Source: Thalassobaculum sp. OXR-137 (GTDB lineage: Bacteria; Pseudomonadota; Alphaproteobacteria; Thalassobaculales; Thalassobaculaceae). From it: a DNA stretch of 64,000 bases. Location of the stretch: the NCBI RefSeq assembly GCF_034377285.1, contig NZ_CP139715.1, forward strand, positions 4,634,001 through 4,698,000, read 5' to 3'. Under the pieces are notes generated by a model that was not told the DNA's origin, made no database searches, and saw nothing but the letters and a program-made list of their open reading frames with translations. Of the stretch, positions 55,023 to 64,000 are shown in pieces. Numbering within the stretch: the first letter of the stretch is position 1; each line of letters begins with the position of its first letter. The translations under genes were made by a program, and so were the position numbers.

Positions 55023-55121
55023 GGAACGTTCCGCCAATCTCAAGGCCTTGGAGAGTAGCGCTTGAAGCGGCACAGGGAAAAGGGGGGATGCGGAACGGCA
55101 CCCCTCCTCTCCCGATATCGG

Positions 55122-56513
55122 TCAGCTCGCTGCCTTGAAGGCCTGGGCGCCGATGCCGCCGCGGCGGCGGACCAGCATCTCGCCGACCAGGAAGGCCAGC
55201 TCCAGCGACTGGGCGGCGTTCAGACGCGGATCGCAATGGGTGTGATAGCGGTCCGACAGGGCGGCCTCGGTCACACCGGTGGCGCCACCGATGCACTCGG
55301 TGACGTCGCGGCCGGTCATCTCGAAATGCACGCCGCCGGCATAGGTCCCCTCCTCCTCGTGCACCTCGAAGAACGAGCGCACCTCGGACAGGATCCGGTC
55401 GAACGGCCGGGTTTTGTAGCCGGTGGACGACTTCACGGTGTTGCCGTGCATCGGGTCGCAGGACCACACCACGTGCCGGCCCTCGCGCTCCACCGCGCGG
55501 ACCAGCGGCGGCAAGCCGTCGCGCACCTTGTCGGAGCCGAAGCGCGCGATCAGCGTCAGGCGGCCCGGGTCGTTGTCCGGGTTCAGCGCGTCGATCAGCC
55601 GGATCAGCTCGTCCGGATCCAGGCTCGGACCGCATTTCAGGCCGATCGGATTGTGGATGCCCTTGAAGTACTCGACGTGGGCGCCGTCCAGGTTCCGGGT
55701 GCGGTCGCCGATCCAGACCATATGGGCGGCGGTGTTGTACCAGCCCCGGTCGTCGGTGATCGTGTCGCGCCGGGTCAGCGTCTCCTCGTAGTCGAGCAGC
55801 AGCGCCTCATGGCTGGTGTAGACGTCGGTCTCGCGGAGCTGGGCCACGCTCTCCGGCGTCACGCCGCAGGCGCGCATGAACGCCAGGCATTCCTCGATCC
55901 GGCCGGCGATCTGCTCGAACTTCTCGCCTTCGGGACTCTTCTCCACGAAGCTGAGCGTCCAGCGATGGACCTCCTCCAGATTGGCGAGACCGCCGGTGGC
56001 GAAGGCGCGCACCAGGTTCAGGGTCGCCGCCGACTGGTTGTAGACGCGCAGCAGCCGCTCCGGATCGGGGATCCGAGAGGCCTCGTCGAACTCCATGCCG
56101 TTGATGATGTCGCCGCGATAGCTCGGCAGCTCGACACCGTCGATCACCTCGGTCGGGGCCGACCGCGGCTTGGCGAACTGACCGGCCAGACGGCCGATCT
56201 TCACCACCGGCAGGGCGGCGCCGAAGGTCAGCACCACCGCCATCTGCAGCAGCACCTTCACGGTGTCGCGGATGTTGTCGGCGGAGAATTCGGCAAAGCT
56301 CTCGGCGCAGTCGCCGCCCTGCAACAGGAAGGCGTTGCCCGCCGCGACCTCGCCCAGCGCGGCGCGCAGCCGCTGGGTCTCGCCGGCGAAGACCAGCGGC
56401 GGAAAGGTGCGCAGGGTCGACAGCACGCCGTCCAGCTTCTCCCGGTCGGGATACTCGGGCACCTGCCGGATCGGCCGGTCGCGCCAGGTCGTCGGGGTCC
56501 ACTCGGTCGTCAT
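55122..56513 (-). CDS. Class II 3-deoxy-7-phosphoheptulonate (DAHP) synthase
   Basis: The 463-residue protein is a full-length class II DAHP synthase, catalysing the first step of the shikimate pathway from phosphoenolpyruvate and erythrose 4-phosphate. Signatures include [65 protein letters not shown] and [19 protein letters not shown] precedes ATG 56513. No other aromatic-pathway gene lies nearby. Confidence 0.95.
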   Translation of the reverse strand: MTTEWTPTTWRDRPIRQVPEYPDREKLDGVLSTLRTFPPLVFAGETQRLRAALGEVAAGNAFLLQGGDCAESFAEFSADNIRDTVKVLLQMAVVLTFGAALPVVKIGRLAGQFAKPRSAPTEVIDGVELPSYRGDIINGMEFDEASRIPDPERLLRVYNQSAATLNLVRAFATGGLANLEEVHRWTLSFVEKSPEGEKFEQIAGRIEECLAFMRACGVTPESVAQLRETDVYTSHEALLLDYEETLTRRDTITDDRGWYNTAAHMVWIGDRTRNLDGAHVEYFKGIHNPIGLKCGPSLDPDELIRLIDALNPDNDPGRLTLIARFGSDKVRDGLPPLVRAVEREGRHVVWSCDPMHGNTVKSSTGYKTRPFDRILSEVRSFFEVHEEEGTYAGGVHFEMTGRDVTECIGGATGVTEAALSDRYHTHCDPRLNAAQSLELAFLVGEMLVRRRGGIGAQAFKAAS

Positions 56514-56695
56514 CGCGCCCTCCCTCGGGGGATTGGGTTCTCGAAAGCCTACGTTTGTTTTGCCGGTTTCTAACAGCGCGATGCGTGCACTGGAAGCCGA
56601 TTCGCGCGGAAATCCGCCCTCAGGCACATCTCGTCGCGTTGCGCGGTGCCCTGGGAGGGGGCATCGTGCTCCCAATCCAACCCTGTGAGGCATTC

Positions 56696-57001
56696 ATGAC
56701 CGACACCTACCCGCCCGCCAGTTCCGCCATGCATATCGACGACGAGAAGGTCCGGGTGACCGAGTGGACCCTGGAGCCCGGTTCCGCGACCGGCTGGCAC
56801 AAGCACGAGATGGCTTATGTGATCGTTCCGACCAGCGGCGGTCCGCTGCGCATCGCCACGCCCGACGGCGACGTCGAGGCCGAGATGGTCGTCGGCAAGC
56901 CCTATATCCGCCCCGCGGGCGTCGAGCACAACGTCATCAACGACGGTCCCGGAAAGGTCGTCTTCATGGAAGTCGAGCTGAAGGAAGCCGCGTCCGCCTG
57001 A
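56696..57001 (+). CDS. Small cupin-domain protein, 101 aa
   Basis: The 101-residue single-domain cupin has EPGSATGWHKHEMAYVIVPTSGG as first motif and YIRPAGVEHNVINDGPGKVVFMEVEL as second. Histidines H and H/E suggest a bound metal. GAGG lies seven bases before ATG 56696. It precedes the TPR/GT9-like gene by 16 bases on the same strand and may be cotranscribed. Confidence 0.82.
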   Translation: MTDTYPPASSAMHIDDEKVRVTEWTLEPGSATGWHKHEMAYVIVPTSGGPLRIATPDGDVEAEMVVGKPYIRPAGVEHNVINDGPGKVVFMEVELKEAASA

Positions 57002-57017
57002 TGTCCGCGACGGTCCG

Positions 57018-58349
57018 ATGAACGACGGGCTCCCTCCGGACCAGATCCGGCGCCTCGCCGTCACCCGCGCCAACGATCCCAGGGTCCTTCATGCCTGGGC
57101 CGGACGCCGGATGGCCGAGGCGCCGCTGGAGGGGCTCAAATGGGCCCGGCGCGCGCGGGTCGCCGATCCGCTCGCGCCGCCGCCCCGCCACCGGGAGGCG
57201 CTGGCGCTGTGGACGCTGGGCCGGACCCGGGAGGCCGAGACGGCCGGGCTTCGGGGTCTGCTCCTGGCCCCAGGCGACGGCCCTGCCTTGATCAACTTCG
57301 GCAACGCGAAGAAGCGCCACGGCGAGGACGCGCTCGCCCTGCGGCTCTGCGGCTGGGCCCGCGCGGCCGGAGCGCCGGCGCATATGGCCGACATGAACGC
57401 CGCCCTGCTCCACCTCCGCCACGGCGATTTCGTCAGGGGCTGGCCGCTCTATCGCGCCCGCCACCGGATGCTCGGGGCCGACCCGGCGACGATCTGGCCG
57501 GAACTGCCCGAATGGGACGGCCGCCCGATCGCCGGCCGGCTGCGGCTGATCACCGAGCAGGGGATCGGCGACACGATCATGTTCCTGACCCTGCTCGCCG
57601 CGGTCAGGCCGCGAGTCGGCGCGGTGACGCTCCTGGTGACCGCACGCCTGACGGCGCCGATCCAGCGCAGCTTTCCGGACATCCAGGTGATCGCGCCGGA
57701 TACCGACCGGAGCCTGGGCCCGCTGCCCCCCGCCGAGGCGTGGATCTGCGCCGGCGACCTTCCCGCCGTCCTGGGTCTATCGAACGATGGCCCGGTCCGG
57801 CCGGCGCCGTATCTCACGGCGGACGGACACAAGCGCCGAACGCTGCGCGACCGCCTGCAACGGCGCCATCCGGACAAGCGTCTGATCGGGATCACCTGGA
57901 CCAGCCAGGCGGAAGACGGGTGGCGGCGCACGGTGGCGCCGACGCTCTGGCACGCGCTGTCCGACCTGCCGGACGTGGCCCTGATCTCGCTGCAGTACCG
58001 GGCGTCCCGCGGCGACCTGGCGGCCTTCGGCGACCGCCTGGAGGTCGATCACGGCATCGAGCCGTTCGACGATCTCGACGGGTTGACCGCCCTGGTCGCG
58101 GCAATGGACGTGGTGGTCTCGCCGCCCAACAACACCGTGCATTTCGCCGGTGCCCTGGGCCTGCCCTGCCATGTGATGCTGCCGGTCGATCCGGACTGGC
58201 GCTGGGGCCTGGGGCGGGAGGACTCGCTCTGGTATCCGCGGACACGCCTCTTCCGGCAGCAGCGCGACGGGGACTGGGCGCCGGTGGTCGCGAGGGTGGC
58301 AACGGCGCTGCGGCACTGGCCCGACCGGACGGTGAAGTCGGACAGCTAA
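57018..58349 (+). CDS. TPR-type protein with GT9-like C-terminal domain
   Basis: The 443-residue protein has an N-terminal alpha-helical TPR-like half (about 1-150, with LHAWAGRRMAEAPLEGLKWARRA and LINFGNAKKRHGEDALALR). The C-terminal half carries RLRLITEQGIGDTIMFLTLLAAV, IGITWTSQAEDGWRRTVAPTLW and VVVSPPNNTVHFAGALGLPCHVMLP, as in glycosyltransferase-9-like proteins. Such TPR-GT fusions often glycosylate proteins such as flagellins, which would fit the neighbouring chemotaxis genes. Its stop overlaps the convergent CheB stop by four bases. Confidence 0.8.
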   Translation: MNDGLPPDQIRRLAVTRANDPRVLHAWAGRRMAEAPLEGLKWARRARVADPLAPPPRHREALALWTLGRTREAETAGLRGLLLAPGDGPALINFGNAKKRHGEDALALRLCGWARAAGAPAHMADMNAALLHLRHGDFVRGWPLYRARHRMLGADPATIWPELPEWDGRPIAGRLRLITEQGIGDTIMFLTLLAAVRPRVGAVTLLVTARLTAPIQRSFPDIQVIAPDTDRSLGPLPPAEAWICAGDLPAVLGLSNDGPVRPAPYLTADGHKRRTLRDRLQRRHPDKRLIGITWTSQAEDGWRRTVAPTLWHALSDLPDVALISLQYRASRGDLAAFGDRLEVDHGIEPFDDLDGLTALVAAMDVVVSPPNNTVHFAGALGLPCHVMLPVDPDWRWGLGREDSLWYPRTRLFRQQRDGDWAPVVARVATALRHWPDRTVKSDS

Positions 58350-59407
58350 CGTAGGGACATCACCAGCCCGGAAACGAACTCGGCCACCTTGCCCAGGGGC
58401 AGGACGGTGTCGGCGCCGCCGTTCTCGAAGGCGGCCCGCGGCATGCCGTACACCACCGAGGTCGCCTCGTCCTGCGCCACCGTGCGGGCTCCCGCCTCGC
58501 GCATCGCCAGCAGCCCGTCGGCCCCGTCCCGACCCATGCCGGTCAGCACCACGCCGATGGCCCGCTTGCCGAGCTGCTCGGCGGCGGACAGCATCAGCAC
58601 ATCTACCGCCGGACAGTGGCCGCCGAAACGGCTGGCCTCGCCGGACCGCGTCCAGATGCCCCGGCTGTCCTTATGCAGGCGAAGCTGCCGGCCGCCGGGT
58701 GCCACCACCGCCAGGCCGGCACGCAGCGGCAGATCGTCCTGCGCCAGGGACACATCCATCGGCGAAGACCTGTCGAGCCGCGCCGCGAAATCGCCGACAT
58801 AGGCTTCCGGCATGTGCTGGACGACGACGATGGGCGGGCTGCTGCGCGGGGTCTTGGACAGTACCGCCAGCAGGGCGTCGGTCCCGCCGGTCGAGGCGCC
58901 GATGCAGATCACCACGCCGAGATAGGGTGCGCCCGGCGCCACGGGTCGAGGCGCGGCGGGCGGCCGAACCGTCTGCGCGGCGGCGATCGGCTTGGGCGCC
59001 TCGGCACCCTTCGGCCCCTGCACCGCCTCGGCCCGGTGCAGCATGTCGGCGATCCGAGGCGCGGCCGAGGCAAGCTGTGCCCGGATGTCCAGGTCCGCGA
59101 CCTTGACGGAGAGAGCCCCCGCGGCACCGAGCGCCAGCAGGGCCGGCGACCCGTTGTCGCCCACGGTCACGAACACCACCGGCCGGCCGGCGGCGATCGC
59201 AGCATCGACCGCCGGCTTCAGGATTTTGGCGTCGCCGTCGGCCCCGGCGATCAGCACCGCGTCGGCACCCGCCATCCGGTCGGGCGTCGCCCGGATCGGG
59301 GTGACGGCGGCCACCTCGCCCAGGCTGTGCAACGCGGTGAGCGTCTCGGATACCGCCTTGCGCAGCAGGGGATCCGCCGCGACGACCACAACCCGCAGGG
59401 CACTCAT
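58346..59407 (-). CDS. CheB-type protein-glutamate methylesterase with degenerate receiver
   Basis: The 353-residue protein has an intact methylesterase domain with triad S172 (GASTGGTD), H198 (QHMPEAY) and D294 (GMGRDGADG). The N-terminal receiver-like domain lacks the phosphorylatable aspartate: the expected L-M-D-V reads L-I-A-G with A54, and one of the two acidic residues near position 11 is also lost. It would demethylate or deamidate receptor glutamates/glutamines without the usual phosphorylation switch. It overlaps the CheR stop by four bases (ATGA). Confidence 0.9.
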   Translation of the reverse strand: MSALRVVVVAADPLLRKAVSETLTALHSLGEVAAVTPIRATPDRMAGADAVLIAGADGDAKILKPAVDAAIAAGRPVVFVTVGDNGSPALLALGAAGALSVKVADLDIRAQLASAAPRIADMLHRAEAVQGPKGAEAPKPIAAAQTVRPPAAPRPVAPGAPYLGVVICIGASTGGTDALLAVLSKTPRSSPPIVVVQHMPEAYVGDFAARLDRSSPMDVSLAQDDLPLRAGLAVVAPGGRQLRLHKDSRGIWTRSGEASRFGGHCPAVDVLMLSAAEQLGKRAIGVVLTGMGRDGADGLLAMREAGARTVAQDEATSVVYGMPRAAFENGGADTVLPLGKVAEFVSGLVMSLR

Positions 59408-60267
59408 GACTTCACTCTTTTACGGAAAATCGCCGGGCGCAGCTGATCGAGATACTTGCGCGCGAACTCGGCATCGTCGGTATGGCCGATCAGCAGATAT
59501 CCGCCCGGCGCCAGAAGATGGTTGAGCGACTGAACCAGCCGTTCGCGGGTCGGCGCATCGAAATAGATCATGACGTTGCGGCAGAAGATGACATGAAAGC
59601 CGCCGCGCAGGGCGGTCATCGGCCCGACCAGATTGAGCCAGCGGAACATCACGTCCTCTCTGACCTCTTTGATAACCCGGTAGCTGTCGTCGTCCACGGG
59701 CTGAAGATAGGCCTCGCGCCAAGCCTGGGGGATATGGCGAAAGGTCTCCGACCGGTACACCCCTTCGGCGCCGCGCTGCAGGGAGCGCTTGGCGATGTCG
59801 GTGGCGAGGACCCCGGCATCCAGGTCCTTGTAATGGGCGCCGTAGAAGCTTCGCATCGCCATGGCGATGGAATAGGCCTCCTCCCCGGCCGCCGCAGCAG
59901 CACTCCAGATCCGCAGGTCCCGGGACCGCTCCCGCCGCAGCCGCTCGGTCAACTCCGGCAAGGCGACGGTGGTGAGGAACTCGAAATGCGCCGGTTCGCG
60001 GTAGAAGTAGCTGTGGTTGGTGGAAAGCTGCTCGACGATGTCGATGAACAGGTCGCCGTTGCTCTCCATCTCGGCCGATCGCAGCAGGGTCTCCAGATCC
60101 CGGTGGCCGGTCCGCTCCATAAGGGTGCGCAGGCGCGAATTCAGGAAACTTTCCGCGTTATCCGGCAGAACGATGCCGAACCGGGAATGCGCAAGCCGTC
60201 GGAAGCTCTCCAGCTCCACGCCCTCGGCCTCAATACTTCCCGAAATTACCGGAGGTGATGGCGTCAT
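59404..60267 (-). CDS. CheR-type chemoreceptor methyltransferase
   Basis: The 287-residue protein is a CheR SAM-dependent methyltransferase: [37 protein letters not shown] (SAM-binding), [15 protein letters not shown] and [15 protein letters not shown]. The start is ambiguous: ATG 60267 (GGAG upstream) lies inside the receptor gene with a 38-base overlap; GTG 60219 just after the receptor stop is an alternative. It methylates receptor glutamates in the chemosensory system. Confidence 0.9.
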   Translation of the reverse strand: MTPSPPVISGSIEAEGVELESFRRLAHSRFGIVLPDNAESFLNSRLRTLMERTGHRDLETLLRSAEMESNGDLFIDIVEQLSTNHSYFYREPAHFEFLTTVALPELTERLRRERSRDLRIWSAAAAAGEEAYSIAMAMRSFYGAHYKDLDAGVLATDIAKRSLQRGAEGVYRSETFRHIPQAWREAYLQPVDDDSYRVIKEVREDVMFRWLNLVGPMTALRGGFHVIFCRNVMIYFDAPTRERLVQSLNHLLAPGGYLLIGHTDDAEFARKYLDQLRPAIFRKRVKS

Positions 60268-61921
60268 CGGTCTCCGGCTCGTCGTCCTCGACATCGACCG
60301 GAGCAGTGGCCCTCTTGCGCGGTGTCGGGGCGACCTCGACGGTGCCGCCGCCATTCGCGTCGAGCTTGAACTGGGCCATGGATTTCTGCAGGTCGTTGCC
60401 CTGCCCGGCGATGGAGGCGGAGGTCGCCGCCATCTGCTGGGCGGCGGCGGCGTTCTGCTGGACCACCGCGTTCAGACGGTGGATGGCCACGTTGATCTCG
60501 TCCGCGCCCACCGACTGTTCGTCGCTGGCGGCGCTGATGCCCTGCACCAGATCCTTCACCCGGGTGATCTCCGGCAGCAGGTCGGTCAGCAGGCGGTTGG
60601 TGTTCTCCGCCGCCTCGCGGCCGTCGGCCGAGGCGTCCTGGATCTCGCTGGCCGCCTGCTTGGAGATCTCCGCCAGGCGCGACACCTCGGAGGCCACCAC
60701 CGCGAAGCCGCGCCCGTGCTCGCCGGCCCGCGCCGCCTCGACCGAGGCGTTCAGGGCCAGCAGCTCGATCTTGCGGGTGATCTCCTCGACCACGAGGATC
60801 TTGGCGGAGATGTCCTTCATCGCCGCGGCGGTCTGGGTCATCGCGTCGGCGCAGCGACCGGCCTCGACCGCCATCCGTTCGGAGACCTTCTCGGTCTCCT
60901 CGGAATTCTTGGCGTTCTGCCGGATGCCGGCGGTCATCTCCTCCATGGCGGCGGAGGTTTCCTGGATGCTGGACGCCTGATCGTTGACGCCGTCGGACAC
61001 TTGGCGCGCGGTCTGGCGCAGCTCGTTGCTGCCGGTGGTGATGCCGTTGCCCACCGACCGGATGGTGCCGAGGATGCCGATCAGGCTTTCCTGCATATGG
61101 CCGAGCGCCGAGAGCACCCTGCCGATTTCGTCCTTGGCGTTGGTCTTGCTGATCTGGACCGTCATGTCGCCCATGGCGAAGCGGTCGACCGTCGCCACCG
61201 CATTGGCGAGCCGGCTGCGGATGCGCAGCGCCATGGTGATTCCGATCAGCAGCGACACGGCGCCAATCAGGACGGCGGCGATGATCAGATGCTGGATCAC
61301 ATCCCGCTCCGACTCCTGAATCATCGCGACGGAGTCCGAGGTCATCTGATCGACCCTGTGGACCATGTTGTCGAGCGCTGCCATCAGCCGTCCCTGGAGG
61401 CCTTCGATCTCCTCCATCTTCGGAGCGAGGGTGGACAGCCGGGGAATGCGGGCACCGGCCGCGCTGACCAGCGCGCGGTACTGGGTGATGACTCGATTGG
61501 CGATGCCGGCGATCTGTTCGCGGAGCTGGCGGATCTCCCGCAGGTTCTCCTTCAGGCTCGCATAGAGGGCCTCGCGCTCGTCGGTCTGCGCCATGGCGGC
61601 GTCGAGAATGGCTTCGATCTGCGACAGTTCGGCGTCAACCGTTTGGGAATAGCTCTGGAACTTCTTGAGATACTCCTCGCCGAGATCGCCGCGTCCCTGC
61701 CCGGATACCGCGATGGCGACATGCAGGGCGAGTTCCTGCTGGAGCTGGGCTTCGACCACCTTCGACGCACTTTGCGCGATCGGGGTTTCGGTCGACGCGA
61801 TATGGTCGACCTGTTTGGCGACCATCGAGAGAGACAGGATCGTATAACCGGCAAACGCGAAAAGCGCCGCAGTCATGAACACCACAAGCGCAATCAGCTT
61901 TGTGGAGATATTGCTCAGCAT
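60230..61921 (-). CDS. Methyl-accepting chemotaxis protein
   Basis: The 563-residue receptor has a membrane span at about 8-30, a helical periplasmic sensor (about 35-205), a second span at 211-232, a HAMP domain (about 233-287) and a signalling domain. The hairpin tip reads [34 protein letters not shown]. The tip differs slightly from the commonest I-x-x-IA-QTNLLALNA form. It heads the receptor-CheR-CheB operon; no CheA, CheW or CheY lies in the window. GGGGGAAG precedes ATG 61921. Confidence 0.93.
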   Translation of the reverse strand: MLSNISTKLIALVVFMTAALFAFAGYTILSLSMVAKQVDHIASTETPIAQSASKVVEAQLQQELALHVAIAVSGQGRGDLGEEYLKKFQSYSQTVDAELSQIEAILDAAMAQTDEREALYASLKENLREIRQLREQIAGIANRVITQYRALVSAAGARIPRLSTLAPKMEEIEGLQGRLMAALDNMVHRVDQMTSDSVAMIQESERDVIQHLIIAAVLIGAVSLLIGITMALRIRSRLANAVATVDRFAMGDMTVQISKTNAKDEIGRVLSALGHMQESLIGILGTIRSVGNGITTGSNELRQTARQVSDGVNDQASSIQETSAAMEEMTAGIRQNAKNSEETEKVSERMAVEAGRCADAMTQTAAAMKDISAKILVVEEITRKIELLALNASVEAARAGEHGRGFAVVASEVSRLAEISKQAASEIQDASADGREAAENTNRLLTDLLPEITRVKDLVQGISAASDEQSVGADEINVAIHRLNAVVQQNAAAAQQMAATSASIAGQGNDLQKSMAQFKLDANGGGTVEVAPTPRKRATAPVDVEDDEPETDDAITSGNFGKY

Positions 61922-62069
61922 GTGTCTTCCCCCGATCGACCGGCCAGGCCCGCTTCCAAGACCCTATTCTGACCGCTGGCAGGAAAAGCGCAATTAGTGC
62001 TTTGATTCCGAGGCTTGGCGGGGCCGGTCGAGGAGTCCCGCGCAGCCTCCGCCGCCACCACTCCGCGAA

Positions 62070-62663
62070 TCACTCGGAGGCCGGCCAAGCGGCCAGCACG
62101 ACCACGATCACCATGGACAGGGCCATCAGCTTGTTGATGACCGACTGGGTGCGCGGCGAAAGATCGAGCCGCTTCAACGACACGCCGGCCCACAGCCAGG
62201 TCAGATGCACCGGCACCCAGATCAGGTTGATGATCGCGAACTTGATCGCGATCTCCAGCGCCGGATCCTCCGCCATGAAGTGGAAGCCGGAAAACAGGGT
62301 GGTGTTCACCGCGTAGGATTTCGGATTGATGAGCTGCAGGCCGATGCCGCCGAGGATGCCCGGCGCGCTCTTGCGCTCGATGAAGGCGACCCGCGATCCG
62401 GCCCAGCCGATGCGGAAGGCCAGATACAGCAGATAGGCGAGCGAGGCGTAGAGCAGGGTCGGGCCGATCACCGGATGGGCCAGCACCACCGCCGCGATCC
62501 CCGTCACCACCAGCAGGGCCGCCAGATTGGTCCCGATATTCAGGCCGACCAGGAAGCGGATGCCCGGTCCCGCACCGAAGCCGGCACCGATGCCGGCCGT
62601 CGTCAGCACCCCGATCCCCGGCGTGATGATCAGGAAGAACAGGGCGACGGCGAAGGTGAGCAT
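62070..62663 (-). CDS. LysE/RhtB-family exporter
   Basis: The 197-residue protein has about six hydrophobic spans and the LysE signature near the N-terminus (ALFFLIITPGIGVLTTAGIGAGFGAGPGIRFL). The family exports amino acids or small amine compounds. The ribosome site before ATG 62663 is weak. It follows the SDR remnant on the same strand. Confidence 0.85.
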   Translation of the reverse strand: MLTFAVALFFLIITPGIGVLTTAGIGAGFGAGPGIRFLVGLNIGTNLAALLVVTGIAAVVLAHPVIGPTLLYASLAYLLYLAFRIGWAGSRVAFIERKSAPGILGGIGLQLINPKSYAVNTTLFSGFHFMAEDPALEIAIKFAIINLIWVPVHLTWLWAGVSLKRLDLSPRTQSVINKLMALSMVIVVVLAAWPASE

Positions 62664-62737
62664 GGACGGGTCCGCAGGCGGGCAGGACGCTCAGACTAGC
62701 ATGCAGAAAGCCGGAACCGGCAACCGAGACGGGAGGC

Positions 62738-63115
62738 TCACATTCCGCCACTCACCCGCAAGGTCTGGCCGGTGATCCATTCGGCGTGGTCGGAAGCGAA
62801 GAACAGCACGGCGTTGGCGATGTCGGTGGGGGTGCCGATCCGACCCATGGGGATGCTCTTGACCAGGGCTGCCTGTCCCTCCTCCCCATAGGACTTCCAT
62901 TGGCGGACATAGTCCGGGCTGGTCGGCATGAAACCCGGCGCGACCGAGTTCACGGTGATGCCGAACGGATGCACCGGCGTGGCCGCCAGCGGGTCGGTCA
63001 GGGCATCGTAGTAGGAGCGGATCCAGACCTTGTCATAAGTGAAGCCGTCCTCCTTCGGCCGCTCGAGGGCCAGATCAGCACGCAGTTGGTCGCCGCCCTC
63101 TCGTCCACCTTACCG
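62738..63115 (-). pseudogene. Truncated SDR remnant with foreign upstream segment
   Basis: The last 77 codons, from HPFGITVNSVAPGF to the terminal WITGQTLRVSGGM, are the C-terminal third of a classical SDR, including the PMGRIGTPTDIANAVLFFASD segment. The reading frame continues upstream to a stop near 63115, but that part (ending RPKEDGFTYDKVWIRS YYDALTDP) is not SDR-like. The Rossmann cofactor loop and the Tyr-x-x-x-Lys catalytic motif are absent. It therefore looks like a deletion junction between two genes, with no working start. A GTG just before HPFGI could still make a short peptide. Confidence 0.7.
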
Positions 63116-63254
63116 GTCGTGAGGACCCTGCCATAGGCATCAGCGCTTTAAAGCCGGTCAGAGACTGAATTTCCCATCCAGCCGCCGACGTCCTACGGTT
63201 GAGGCGGCAAACCGGTCGCCCTGCGCCGGGAAAAAGCACGAGGGAGGCGAGGCG

Positions 63255-64000
63255 ATGACCATCCGGGCGGTGGACTGCCACATGCATATTTTCGGCGACC
63301 AGAGGGACTATCCGTTCGCCGAACCGCGCAGCTATACCGTGCCGCCAGCCGGGATCGACGCCTATTGGAAGGCCGTGGCGGAGACCGACATCGACCGCGT
63401 CGTGGTGGTTCAACCGAGCGCCTACGGGACCGACAACCGCTGCACGCTCGATGCGCTGGATGCGGTCGGCGATGCGGCGCGCGGCGTGGCGGTGATCGAT
63501 GCGGACAGGGTCAGCGACACCGACCTCGCGACCCTCCACGCCCGGCGGGTGCGCGGGGTGCGGGTCAACCTGCGCTCGGTTCGGGCGGCGGCGGCTCCGG
63601 TCGACGCGGTCCTGCCGAAGCTCGACCGCCTGCTGTCCGGCAGTGCCTGGCACATCCAGGTATTCTGCGATGCCTCGGTGCTGGCCGATCTCGCCGCGAT
63701 CCAGCCGACGCTGAGCGTGCCGCTGGTGCTCGACCATTTCGGCGCGATCGATCCGCTCAACCCCGACCGGCATCTGGCCGACATGCGCCGGCTGCTGGAC
63801 GGCGGCGCCTGGGTGAAGCTCTCCGGCTCCTACCGGATCTCCACCGGCCCCGACGGCGCGGGCGTGGCCGACCTCGCCCGCGCGATCCACGCCATGGCGC
63901 CCGACCGGATGGTGTGGGCCAGCGACTGGCCGCATACGCCGAAACATTCCGGTGCCACCGCTTCCGTCGATACGATGCTGTCCTATCAGCCGCTCGACAC
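63255..64000 (+). CDS. Amidohydrolase-2 family protein (partial, runs off the window)
   Basis: ATG 63255, preceded by GGGAGGCGAGG, opens a frame that is uninterrupted to the window end (about 248 codons). It begins MTIRAVDCHMHIFGDQRDYP with the H-x-H metal motif, and contains VVVVQPSAYGTDN, LVLDHFGAIDP, GGAWVKLSGSYRIS and RMVWASDWPHTP with the metal/catalytic aspartate. This matches the 2-pyrone-4,6-dicarboxylate lactonase-like group, which hydrolyses lactones. The last roughly 30-40 residues are missing. Confidence 0.88.
   Translation, partial: MTIRAVDCHMHIFGDQRDYPFAEPRSYTVPPAGIDAYWKAVAETDIDRVVVVQPSAYGTDNRCTLDALDAVGDAARGVAVIDADRVSDTDLATLHARRVRGVRVNLRSVRAAAAPVDAVLPKLDRLLSGSAWHIQVFCDASVLADLAAIQPTLSVPLVLDHFGAIDPLNPDRHLADMRRLLDGGAWVKLSGSYRISTGPDGAGVADLARAIHAMAPDRMVWASDWPHTPKHSGATASVDTMLSYQPLD

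Overview
The window is a high-GC, densely packed chromosomal segment of what looks like an alphaproteobacterium, most likely a Rhodospirillales-type environmental or marine heterotroph. This is inferred from overall GC-rich codon use, a Fur/Mur-type regulator, TRAP and dipeptide-type uptake systems, phytanoyl-CoA-dioxygenase-like enzymes, HNGGPPL-type and PAS_5-type proteins. No rRNA, CRISPR array, phage genes or intact insertion sequence was seen. The only RNA gene found is a tRNA-Ser(GCU) at 3694-3785 on the minus strand.

Layout. 1-3690 is accessory-looking: an AT-rich left edge, two decayed transposase start fragments facing outward, and between them a luciferase-like monooxygenase, a beta-lactamase-fold hydrolase and a hypothetical gene; it abuts the 3' end of the tRNA. 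3990-6470 is a PLP lyase operon divergent from a HTH-cupin regulator, with a palindrome between them. 6483-7532 is a RES/Xre toxin-antitoxin pair with a perfect 16-bp inverted repeat upstream. 7652-16690 holds two LysR genes, two PhyH-type dioxygenases, an HpsN/HisD-like dehydrogenase with an SDR partner, a Fur regulator and small conserved genes. 17051-23395 carries an MFS carrier, an ECF sigma/anti-sigma pair, a FAD monooxygenase, tandem PAS-like paralogues, a cupin and a GNAT acetyltransferase. 23533-26570 is a TRAP transporter. 27136-30758 is a two-component pair (hybrid kinase and lone receiver). 32399-37922 is a dipeptide-type ABC importer operon with an intercistronic hairpin and a terminator.

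The most notable locus is 38357-47586: eight minus-strand genes, mostly overlapping or a few bases apart. They encode a HAD-UbiA fusion, a DprE1-like oxidase, a DprE2-like reductase, an epimerase-type SDR, an FAD oxidoreductase, a GtrA protein, a large polytopic membrane protein (candidate glycosyltransferase) and a DUF3445 heme N-demethylase-type protein. The first enzymes match, motif by motif, the mycobacterial route to polyprenyl-phosphoryl-D-arabinose, so the cluster probably puts D-arabinofuranose (or a relative) on a surface glycan in this Gram-negative bacterium.

47720-58349 contains a Sel1 protein, a lipoprotein, an omega-amino acid transaminase, three heptosyltransferase-like (GT9) proteins, a glutamine-amidotransferase/nicotinate-phosphoribosyltransferase pair and class II DAHP synthase. 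58346-61921 is a compact receptor-CheR-CheB chemosensory operon whose CheB receiver has lost its phosphorylatable aspartate. The right end has a LysE exporter, a truncated SDR remnant and the start of an amidohydrolase that runs off the window.
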